Origin: CAYPEL01 sp036479985
GTDB lineage: Bacteria > Pseudomonadota > Gammaproteobacteria > DSM-19610
Reading direction: 5' to 3'
Assembly: GCA_965224815.1 (NCBI GenBank)
Contig: CBDDAF010000003.1
Coordinates: forward strand, 3,076,475 to 3,140,474
DNA: 64,000 bases
Below the pieces are notes generated by a model. That model searched no databases, was not told the origin of the DNA, and was given only the letters and a program-made list of their open reading frames with translations. The translations under genes and the position numbers were made by a program. Of the stretch, positions 43,446 to 52,200 are shown piece after piece (position 1 is the stretch's first letter; each line of letters opens with the position of its first letter).

Positions 43446-44053
43446 ATGGCCAGGATGGCACGTCTAGTGGTTCCCCATTTCCCACATCATGTGACTCAGC
43501 GAGGTAATCGACGACAGAAAACTTTTTTCTGTGAAGAGGATTATCGCTACTACATTGAGCTCTTATCTGAATATGCAAAGATATCAAGAACTGCAATATG
43601 GGCTTACTGCCTGATGCCAAACCATGTTCATCTGGTGATGGTGCCCGATGAAGAAGATGGCTTGCTGGCGACATTGGGAGAAGCGCACAGACGATACACT
43701 CGGTACATCAATTTTCGTGAGAGGTGGCGTGGGCATTTGTGGTAGGAACGTTTTCATTCGTTTCTGATGGATGAGTACTACCTGTTATCTACAGTGCGTT
43801 ACGTGGAAAGAAATCCTGTCGTAGCGAGGTTGTGTGATGATCTGGAAGACTGACAATGTCGAGTGCCCGGGCGCACCTCACGGGCCATGACGATAAACTG
43901 GTTCAGGTACAACCCATGCTGGATCGCATTGATAACTGGCGCATCTATCTCTCGGATGCTGGCAAGCGACATCACCAAGAATTGATCAAGCGTCATACCC
44001 GAACAGGCAGGACGCTGGGCGGTAAAGAATTTGTACGCAAGCTGGAAACCCTA
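43446..44053 (+). pseudogene. Second decayed Y1 (REP-associated tyrosine) transposase
   Basis: The frame starts MARMARLVVPHFPHHVTQRGNRR and continues with WAYCLMPNHVHLVMVP, including the H-x-H catalytic pair. It is interrupted by TAG at 43743, where ERFHSFLMDEYYLLSTVRYVERNP continues in the same frame. Near 43850 the frame shifts, and SSARAHLTGHDD followed by GGKEFVRKLE completes the C-terminal region. One nonsense codon and one frameshift make it non-functional. AAGGAGG sits just before the ATG, so it was once well translated. DNA from 44054 to 44230 retains open but unrecognised sequence. Confidence 0.88.
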
Positions 44054-44257
44054 CCCAAAAGCTACGTGATCCGGACTTTACTGGTGCCGATACTGCTATG
44101 CGCCGTGCTGCAAGGCGTGCGCGCCGCCGTGCAGGTGAAACCACGGGTTTGGTCGCTGTGTATAAGAACGGCAAAATCGTTCAGGAAAAAGTTGGCAAGG
44201 GCGTGTCTGAGTGACCGCTCTGAGACCTTTTAACTGGTCTAACTTTGTTAAGTGGTG

Positions 44258-44596
44258 CTATATGATCTCTGATTCATCGACCATTAATACGCATTCCTCA
44301 TTAAGGCTTGCGCGAGCATGTTTTCGTCCCAATAATTTTTCCTGAGCAGCACTGGGCAATTCTGTGAACATGATGAGATTTTTGTCGACCATTAATTCAA
44401 CCAGATCTTCGACCACCCGTACCAGCTCCAGATCGGATTGCCGCAAGAAAGCCAGCGTCTTTTGATCAGACTCTGAGCTGGCCATAAAACGGATTACATC
44501 CGGGTCACTGAAACTGACAGTTTCAGGGTTCTGTCCTTCAGGTGAATTGAACAGCGCTACAATTTCACCGTCTGAATTGCGTTTCGCATAAACCAT
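44258..44596 (-). CDS. Conserved small protein often annotated tryptophan-synthase-beta-like
   Basis: The 112-residue acidic protein starts MVYAKRNSDGEIVALF and contains SDLELVRVVEDLVELMVDKNLIMFTELPSAAQEKLLGRK. This pattern (LxRVxEDLxDxLxxKGxIxFTDLPxxAQxKLLxR) is the one commonly labelled tryptophan synthase subunit beta-like in gammaproteobacteria. It is not the enzyme, as it lacks all catalytic regions. The role is unknown. It is divergent from the type I secretion genes, with a 224-bp spacer. Confidence 0.8.
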   Translation of the reverse strand: MVYAKRNSDGEIVALFNSPEGQNPETVSFSDPDVIRFMASSESDQKTLAFLRQSDLELVRVVEDLVELMVDKNLIMFTELPSAAQEKLLGRKHARASLNEECVLMVDESEII

Positions 44597-44820
44597 CGTT
44601 TTGCTGTCTCAGGAAGTCTGGGTTAAATACTGGCATCGGCCTGCTTGTCTAGGTGCTTGAGTAGTCACGATATTTAATTATTTCCAGGCGCTTTCCTGAA
44701 GTGTCTCTCATGACTGAAGCTACTGATTTTGTAAGGAATTACGCTCAACTTTTCTTCTTTATCGCCGCCAACATTGCTTGAGCTGAATTCAGCTGCGAGC
44801 GAGTGGACGATTAAAAAAGG

Positions 44821-47031
44821 ATGAATCAGGCGGTAATCGAACCAGCACAATCCCCAGTGGGAGACGGCTGGCCAGTCAATGAGGGTAGCAGCGGATTTGA
44901 AGACCCGTTGCTGGGTTGTCTTATGCTACTGACTCAGAAGCAGGATCGCCCCTTGTCGCAGGATGCGCTTTGCGCAGGTTTGCCGCTAATCGATGATCGC
45001 TTAACGCCCGAATTATTTGTCCGTGCTGCACGGCGTGCTGCTTTATCTGCACGGGTTGTAAAAAGATCCATCTCTCAAATTTCCAGTCTGGTTTTACCCG
45101 CCGTTTTATTACTGCAGGGTAAACAAGCGTGTTTGCTGGTTAAATTAAATGCTGAACAGCAAACAGCGCGTATCTTATTTCCGGAAAGTGGTGGTGAGCG
45201 TGAAATATCCTTACAGGTTCTGGAAGCAGAATATCTAGGCTACGCTATCTTTATTCAGGCTGAGCACCGCTTTGACGAACGTACACCTTCGGTACTAAAG
45301 GTTCGTTCCCGGCACTGGTTCTGGGGCACGCTGATGAAATCCTGGCGTATCTACCGGGATGTCTTAGTCGCTTCGTTATTAATAAATGTATTCGCACTGG
45401 CAAGTCCCATTTTCATTATGAATGTCTATGACCGGGTTGTACCCAATCAGGCAGTCGAAACGCTCTGGGTCTTAGCGGTCGGTGTTACGGTGGTGATTCT
45501 ATTTGATGTATTGATGCGAACCTTACGAGGTTATTTTATAGATATCGCCAGTAAGAAAGCCGATGTAACTCTGTCTGTGTTGATCTTCGAGCGGGTGCTG
45601 GGTATGAAAATGGAAGCGCGGCCTAATTCGGTGGGTGCATTTGCCAGTAATCTCCGTTCATTTGAAACCGTGCGTGACTTTATTACCTCCGCATCAATAA
45701 CCGGCCTGGTAGATTTACCTTTTGTATTGCTGTTTCTTGCTGTGATTGCTTTTGTGGGTGGGCCGCTGGTATTTGTGCCATTAGTGGCTATTCCAATTTT
45801 GCTGTTGTATGCATTATTTATTCGTGGCCCGTTACAGAAAAGTGTCGAGGCTTCCTATCGTGCCAGTGCTCAGAAAAATGCCACTCTGATTGAAAGCCTA
45901 ACGGCAATAGAAACAATAAAAGCACTTGGTGCGGAAAGTTCTATACAGCGGCACTGGGAACGAGCTGTAGGCTATATCGCTAAATTTGGTGTGCGTTCCC
46001 GCATGTTGTCATCATCGGTTGTTAATCTTGCCACGTTGTTACAGCAACTAACCTCCGTAGGCATTATTGTTTACGGTGTACATTTAATCTCGCAAGGTGA
46101 AATCAGCATGGGCGGCCTGATCGCTGCCGTCATGTTAACCGGGCGTGCGATGGCACCCATGGCACAGGTGGCGAATCTCGCCACTCAGTATCACCAGGCC
46201 AAGGCTTCGTTGGCATCACTGGAAGATATAATGACGCTTCCAGTAGAGCGGCCAGAAGGTAAAACCTTTGTTAGCCGTCCGGTACTTGAAGGTGCTATTG
46301 AATTTAACAACGTAACTTTTGCCTATCCAAATCAAGAACAGCCTGCACTGAACGATGTTTCTTTTCGCATTGAACCGGGAGAGAAGGTTGGTTTTATCGG
46401 GCGTATTGGATCCGGCAAGACAACTATTGAAAAACTGATACTGGGTTTATACGAACCAACAGAAGGTGCAGTGAATATAGATGGTATCGATATTCGCCAG
46501 ATTGACCCAGCGGACATTCGTAGAAATATTGGCTACATCCCTCAGGATGTCATGCTGTTTTATGGCAGTGTCCGCGACAATATTGTTTATGGTTCACCGC
46601 ATACTGAAGATGCTGCGGTACTTGAAGCAGCAAGTATTTCTGGTGTTGATGAGTTTGTAAATCGGCATCCCTCTGGATTTGATATGCCGGTCGGAGAGCG
46701 TGGCGAAGGCTTATCGGGTGGGCAGCGACAGGGTGTGGTGATATCGCGTGCAATGTTAAATAACCCGGCTGTTTTGGTCATGGATGAGCCAACCAATTCT
46801 ATGGATAACAGCACCGAAGAACGCTTTAAATCCAAATTAAGTGAACGGCTCGATGGAAAGACGATGTTGTTGGTTACACACCGGGCTTCTTTATTGGATC
46901 TTGTCGATCGAATCATTGTAATGGATCAAGGGAAAGTTGTTGCCGATGGCCCGAAAGATCAGGTTATGGCGGCATTACGACAAGGCAAGATTCGTGGCAT
47001 GCGCCGTAATAATTCCAACATGGCAGGCTGA
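44821..47031 (+). CDS. lapB: Type I secretion ABC transporter, LapB-like
   Basis: The 736-residue inner-membrane exporter has an N-terminal C39-peptidase-like domain (about 25-145) without the catalytic Cys, as in RTX and adhesin exporters that do not cleave a leader. A six-helix ABC membrane domain follows (about 175-460; VLVASLLINVFALASPIFIMNVYDRVVP). The ATPase has Walker A GRIGSGKTT near 525, signature LSGGQ near 631 and Walker B VLVMDEP near 652. It would power export of the giant adhesin encoded 2 kb downstream. An AAAAAAGG run lies right before the ATG. The gene leads a tight lapB-lapC-regulator run. The outer-membrane TolC/LapE partner is not in the window. Confidence 0.93.
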   Translation: MNQAVIEPAQSPVGDGWPVNEGSSGFEDPLLGCLMLLTQKQDRPLSQDALCAGLPLIDDRLTPELFVRAARRAALSARVVKRSISQISSLVLPAVLLLQGKQACLLVKLNAEQQTARILFPESGGEREISLQVLEAEYLGYAIFIQAEHRFDERTPSVLKVRSRHWFWGTLMKSWRIYRDVLVASLLINVFALASPIFIMNVYDRVVPNQAVETLWVLAVGVTVVILFDVLMRTLRGYFIDIASKKADVTLSVLIFERVLGMKMEARPNSVGAFASNLRSFETVRDFITSASITGLVDLPFVLLFLAVIAFVGGPLVFVPLVAIPILLLYALFIRGPLQKSVEASYRASAQKNATLIESLTAIETIKALGAESSIQRHWERAVGYIAKFGVRSRMLSSSVVNLATLLQQLTSVGIIVYGVHLISQGEISMGGLIAAVMLTGRAMAPMAQVANLATQYHQAKASLASLEDIMTLPVERPEGKTFVSRPVLEGAIEFNNVTFAYPNQEQPALNDVSFRIEPGEKVGFIGRIGSGKTTIEKLILGLYEPTEGAVNIDGIDIRQIDPADIRRNIGYIPQDVMLFYGSVRDNIVYGSPHTEDAAVLEAASISGVDEFVNRHPSGFDMPVGERGEGLSGGQRQGVVISRAMLNNPAVLVMDEPTNSMDNSTEERFKSKLSERLDGKTMLLVTHRASLLDLVDRIIVMDQGKVVADGPKDQVMAALRQGKIRGMRRNNSNMAG

Positions 47032-47041
47032 GTAGATTCTA

Positions 47042-48421
47042 ATGAAACAAGAATCCGGACAACCAAAAAATACGCTTGCAGATGACAGAGGTGAATTCCT
47101 CGATGCAGTGACGGCGGAAGATATTGATTTTGTCAGTCACTCTAATGCGGCCATTCTGGAACAAGCGCCGCGTGGTGGCCGTTTTATTCTTTGGTCTGCG
47201 CTGCTATTTATTGGATTTGCGATTACCTGGTCCGCCTGGGCAGAACTGGATGAGATCACACGTGGTGAAGGCAAGGTGATTCCTTCGCGGCAATTGCAAG
47301 TGGTGCAGAATCTCGAGGGCGGCATTCTATCAGAATTACGCATTCGTGAAGGTGATGTGGTCGAAAAAGGTCAAGTGCTTTTACGCATGGACGATACGCG
47401 ATTTTCTTCCAATTTACGTGAAGGCCGGTTGCATTATCTATCCCTGGTGGCAAAGGTTTCCAGGTTGCGTGCAGAAGCTAATAACAGTGAATTTAATTTA
47501 CCAAAAGAAATTAAGTCAGAACAGCCTGAATTGCTGATTCAAGAGCACGCCTTGTTTGAATCACGCACGCGCGAGTTAAATAGCAATCTTGAAATCGCTG
47601 GTCAACAAGCAACACAACAGAAACAGGAGCTTGATGAACTGCACGCCAAAGTGGATCAGCTTAATCGAAGCGCTAAGCTGTTGGCGCGTGAATTGAATAT
47701 GACCCGGCCACTGGTAGCTGATGGCGCCATTTCTGAAGTGGAAGTGTTACGTCTGGAACGACAGTTTTCAGAACTGGAAGGTGATCTGAAGGGCGCGAGA
47801 ATTTCGATCCCAAAAGCGGAGTCGAAGCTCTCAGAAGCAAGGAGTAAAAAAGAAGAAATCGAGATCAGTTTCCGAAATCAGGCACGTATTGAGCTCAATG
47901 AGGCTGTTTCGGAGCTGTCGCAACTTTCTGAGTCAATCGTGGCGTTGGATGATCGTGTCAAACGTACAGCCGTGGTTTCACCGGTTCGTGGCACAGTCAA
48001 ACAGTTACTGGTTAATACCATCGGCGGTGTCATACAGCCGGGAGCTTCACTGGTTGAGATTGTTCCACTAGACGACACATTGTTAGTAGAAGCACGCGTC
48101 AGACCCGCAGATATTGCTTTCTTACACCCTGATCAAAAGGCCATTGTTAAATTTTCGGCATATGATTACGCCATTTATGGTGGATTGGAAGCTAATGTTG
48201 AATTGATCAGTGCCGACACCATTGCTAATGAAAAAGGTGAAAGCTTTTATCTGGTGCGTGTCCGTACGGAACGCAGCCATTTGGGTACAGAGAGTAACCC
48301 GCTGCCAATTATCCCGGGCATGTTAGGCAGTGTTGATATCTTGACTGGCAAGAAAACCGTGCTTAGCTATCTAATGAAACCCGTATTACGCGCCAGGGAT
48401 CGCGCGCTGACAGAAAGATGA
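47042..48421 (+). CDS. lapC: Type I secretion membrane fusion protein, LapC-like (HlyD family)
   Basis: The 459-residue adaptor has one N-terminal membrane helix (about residues 44-65). A lipoyl half-motif follows in VVQNLEGGILSELRIREGDVVEKGQVLLRMDD. A long coiled-coil region spans about 145-300 (ELNSNLEIAGQQATQQKQ, SKLSEARSKKEEIE), and the second lipoyl/barrel part contains VVSPVRGTVKQLLVNTIGGV. HlyD proteins bridge the ABC exporter to the outer-membrane channel. The gene starts 10 bp after lapB and its stop overlaps the next gene's ATG (ATGA). Confidence 0.94.
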   Translation: MKQESGQPKNTLADDRGEFLDAVTAEDIDFVSHSNAAILEQAPRGGRFILWSALLFIGFAITWSAWAELDEITRGEGKVIPSRQLQVVQNLEGGILSELRIREGDVVEKGQVLLRMDDTRFSSNLREGRLHYLSLVAKVSRLRAEANNSEFNLPKEIKSEQPELLIQEHALFESRTRELNSNLEIAGQQATQQKQELDELHAKVDQLNRSAKLLARELNMTRPLVADGAISEVEVLRLERQFSELEGDLKGARISIPKAESKLSEARSKKEEIEISFRNQARIELNEAVSELSQLSESIVALDDRVKRTAVVSPVRGTVKQLLVNTIGGVIQPGASLVEIVPLDDTLLVEARVRPADIAFLHPDQKAIVKFSAYDYAIYGGLEANVELISADTIANEKGESFYLVRVRTERSHLGTESNPLPIIPGMLGSVDILTGKKTVLSYLMKPVLRARDRALTER

Positions 48422-49059
48422 ATAATATGATTCTTCTCGCAAGTGGTGATGAACAGGTTCGGTCACGTTGGTCTGAATCATTAGCCGAATACCGGCAGGT
48501 AGCCCAGGTTGATAACCATATGAGGTTAAACCTGTTTATATCACAACGTCCACCGGCAATTGTGTTGCTGCACCTTACCTTGCCTGGTATGAAAGGCTTG
48601 ACCGATGTAGAAACATTGAAGCGTAATTTTCCTGATTCTTTAATCCTGGTGATGGCTGATGTGCCTTTTGAGCAAGAAGGTATGGCATCGTTGCGTGTTG
48701 GGGCTTCGGGCTATGCTAATACGTATATGTCATCGAGAATGTTACAGAAAGCGGTGGAAGTCGTGCTCATGGGTGAGGTCTGGGTGGGCCGCCGCATGAT
48801 GCAGCAAGTGTTAACACAGTGGCGGCAAAAAACTGAACCTTCGCCGCTTGAATTATTAACTGACCGGGAACGGCAGGTGGCTCTGCTCGTGGCGGAAGGG
48901 TTGCCCAACAAAAGAATTGCCGACCAGCTGGGTGTAAAGGAACGAACAGTCAAGGCGCACCTAACGGCAATTTTCCGGAAAACCGGCTTTAAGGATCGGA
49001 CTTCTTTGGCGATCCGTATCAACCAGCAGCCTGCCGATAAACAACCAGTTGATGATTAG
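48418..49059 (+). CDS. LuxR/NarL-type regulator with degenerate receiver domain
   Basis: The 213-residue protein has a receiver-like domain at 1-125 and a GerE helix-turn-helix at about 145-205: LTDREREVALL-like LTDRERQVALLVAEGLPNKRIADQLGVKERTVKAHL. In the receiver, the phospho-acceptor position reads LLH52LTLPGM where NarL-type proteins have LLDxxLPGM, so Asp is replaced by His. The conserved Lys after the GA-GY motif is also absent (GASGYANTYMS). Phosphorylation control is therefore unlikely. It is translationally coupled to lapC and sits directly upstream of the adhesin gene, so it probably regulates the adhesin or its exporter. Confidence 0.88.
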   Translation: MNNMILLASGDEQVRSRWSESLAEYRQVAQVDNHMRLNLFISQRPPAIVLLHLTLPGMKGLTDVETLKRNFPDSLILVMADVPFEQEGMASLRVGASGYANTYMSSRMLQKAVEVVLMGEVWVGRRMMQQVLTQWRQKTEPSPLELLTDRERQVALLVAEGLPNKRIADQLGVKERTVKAHLTAIFRKTGFKDRTSLAIRINQQPADKQPVDD

Positions 49060-49243
49060 AATATTTCTCTATTAATAATATAACTTGATGTATTTAAATG
49101 TAAATATATAGATTATATTGCAGATTTTGGCTATAGTACTAAGGTACATAAGCGCCACGAATACACTCACGATTTTCCTCTAAGTACCGAACTTTACGCA
49201 AAGAATCCCCGAACTGGGGCTGTATTACATTGCGGAGTTCACA
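49060..49243 (+). promoter_or_regulatory. Adhesin leader and likely promoter region
   Basis: This is 184 bp of AT-rich DNA. TTGATG at 49084, followed after 16 nt by TATAGA, is a possible sigma70-type promoter. A short CCCC/GGGG hairpin lies in the leader at about 49207-49220. GGAG at 49234 gives a good ribosome-binding site for ATG 49244. The promoter reading is tentative. Confidence 0.3.
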
Positions 49244-52200
49244 ATGGTAAAGCTGGTCGATCAATCTCATACCTCTACTGTTACCGATGAAGCTATAGGC
49301 TTTGTCAGGGAGATGACACGCTTTGTAACGGCCGTCGATGGTAAAGGCATTGAGCGCGACTTGTCTGTCGGCGACCCGGTTTATAACAATGAGCTGATTC
49401 AAACCATTGGTAACAGTCTTGTGGTGCTTGATTTTATTGATGGCACACATCTGGATTTGGGTAAACGGTCTAAGGTTCTACTCGATGACGAAGTGTTCAA
49501 TCCGGACTTTATTGGCGATGCTAATAATATGGCCGCCGATGTCGAGCTTATTCAGGCATTAATCCTGTCCGGTATTGATCCTGCCATAGTCACTGAAGAA
49601 ACTGCCGCTGGTGTACCGCGTGAAACAAAGCCCAAAAATATTTCAAATGATGAAAGCTCACGTCTGAGTAGTGGGATTATTATTGATCTGACGGGGCAGC
49701 AAACAACACCCGAAAGTGGCTATGAAACTTACGGACTGGAATCAACTTATCAGCAGTCACAGCTGGAATTATTTGATTTTTTAAATAATGCTGAAGCTGT
49801 TCTCACTGTAGCAGTTACTTCATTTACGACTAACGACAATACGCCAGAAATTACTGGCACGGTAAATAACCCGTCTGCAAGTGTAATTGTGGTTATTAAT
49901 GGTAATTCATATGCAGCCACGAATAATGGCGACGGTAGCTGGACGCTAAACGATAATTCAATCCCTGATCTGAATTTAGGTGATAGTTCTGTCGAAGTAA
50001 TTGTTACGGATGAGAAGGGTAAAACGGATTCATCAACCGGTGTCATCACCGTTATCAATAATAATCCGATGGCAGGATCAGATAGTAAAACCGCCATGGA
50101 AGATGGTATGCCGGTTAATGGTGTAGTACCGGTAGCAACGGATATTGATGGTGATCTGGATCCGATGAGTTATACGTTAGTGACAGATGTCTCAGAAGGC
50201 AGTCTGACGTTCAACCCTGATGGTAGTTATTATTTTAATCCTGGCCCTGATTTTCAGGATCTGGGTGTGGGTGAGAGTCGTGATATCACTTTCTCCTATA
50301 CAGTCAACGATACCCGTGGTGGCACAAGTACGCCTGCGGTAATCACAATTACCGTAACAGGCGCCAATGATGCGCCAGTAGTTTCTGGCCCTGTCAGCGA
50401 CACCGCCACAGAAAATGATGCCGTATTCAATCTTGATTTTCTGTCCGGGGCAACAGATGTTGATGTCTCAGACAACCTGTCAATAGCAAATCTGAATCTG
50501 ACTGGAGGTGATGCCTCAGGTGTTGTCCTCATGGGCAACTCACTTTCGGTTGATCCATCTATATACAAAAGCCTTGCTGCGGGTGAAACCGAAGTCATCA
50601 CTTACAGTTATGATGTGATCGACAATCAGGGCGGTGTAACACCACAAACTGCCACTATCACCATCGTTGGCACTAACAATGTACCCGTTGTTACGGACGT
50701 AGGCATTACTGTTATAGAAAACAGCACAGATGTCTCGCTATCGTTGCCATTACCAACAGATTTGGATGCGAGCGATTCACTCACGATAACAGTGACCGGA
50801 TTGCCAACACCAGGTTTGGGTGCTGTAACACTCAGTGACGGCACACCGCTTGTGAATGGTCAGGCGCTGAGCTTGCTAGAATTTCAGGGGTTGCAGTTTG
50901 ATACCGTACCCAGTGCCATTGGCGCTAGCAGTTTTACATATTCAGTGACTGATGGTTTAGCAACAGTAACCGGTACGGCAACGATTACGGTCAATGGTCT
51001 CAATAATAATCCGTTTGCTGTTGATAATCAGTACACAATCAATGAAGACGTCTCATACAGCGGCAATGTCCTGACTGATGATACCGGAGCAGGTATCGAT
51101 AGTGATTTAGATGGTGATGCACTCTTAGTATCAGCAGTTAATGGTCAGACCACCGTAATTGGTACAGCAATTACGCTGGCCTCAGGCGCCACTCTAACAA
51201 TGCAGTCTGACGGCAGTTTTGTTTACGATGCGAGCACCTCTTCTGCTTTTAATGCATTGTCCGTGGGCGCCAGTACCAACGACAGCTTTAACTATACCAT
51301 CAGTGATGGTAGTGGTGGCAGTGATCAGGCATCGGTGACCGTGACGATTAACGGCAGCAACGATGCGGCGGTGGTGAGCAGTGAAAATGTCACGTTAACC
51401 GAAACCGATGCGGTGTTATCCACCGGTGGCACGCTGACCAGCATCGATGTTGATAATGTGGATAACAGCTTCGTGTCCCAAACCAATGTTGTCGGCACCA
51501 ACGGCACGTTCAATGTCGCGGCGGATGGCAGCTGGACTTACGTGGCGAACTCCGCGTTCGATAGTTTAAACGTGGGCGATAGCGTCAGCGAAACCTTTAC
51601 GGTTGCGAGCGTTGATGGCAGCAGCGGCACGGTGACCGTGACGATTAACGGCAGCAACGATGCGGCGGTGGTGAGCAGTGAAAATGTCACGTTAACCGAA
51701 ACCGATGCGGTGTTATCCACCGGTGGCACGCTGACCAGCATCGATGTTGATAATGTGGATAACAGCTTCGTGTCCCAAACCAATGTTGTCGGCACCAACG
51801 GCACGTTCAATGTCGCGGCGGATGGCAGCTGGACTTACGTGGCGAACTCCGCGTTCGATAGTTTAAACGTGGGCGATAGCGTCAGCGAAACCTTTACGGT
51901 TGCGAGCGTTGATGGCAGCAGCGGCACGGTGACCGTGACGATTAACGGCAGCAACGATGCGGCGGTGGTGAGCAGTGAAAATGTCACGTTAACCGAAACC
52001 GATGCGGTGTTATCCACCGGTGGCACGCTGACCAGCATCGATGTTGATAATGTGGATAACAGCTTCGTGTCCCAAACCAATGTTGTCGGCACCAACGGCA
52101 CGTTCAATGTCGCGGCGGATGGCAGCTGGACTTACGTGGCGAACTCCGCGTTCGATAGTTTAAACGTGGGCGATAGCGTCAGCGAAACCTTTACGGTTGC

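Noticed and set aside
44054..44233. A live gene after the second transposase remnant
   Set aside because: The sequence is open in two frames but no frame has a start with a ribosome-binding site or a recognised family. It is treated as debris of the transposase region.
44258..44596. A tryptophan synthase beta subunit
   Set aside because: The common database name is misleading. At 112 residues it lacks the PLP lysine region and every catalytic segment.
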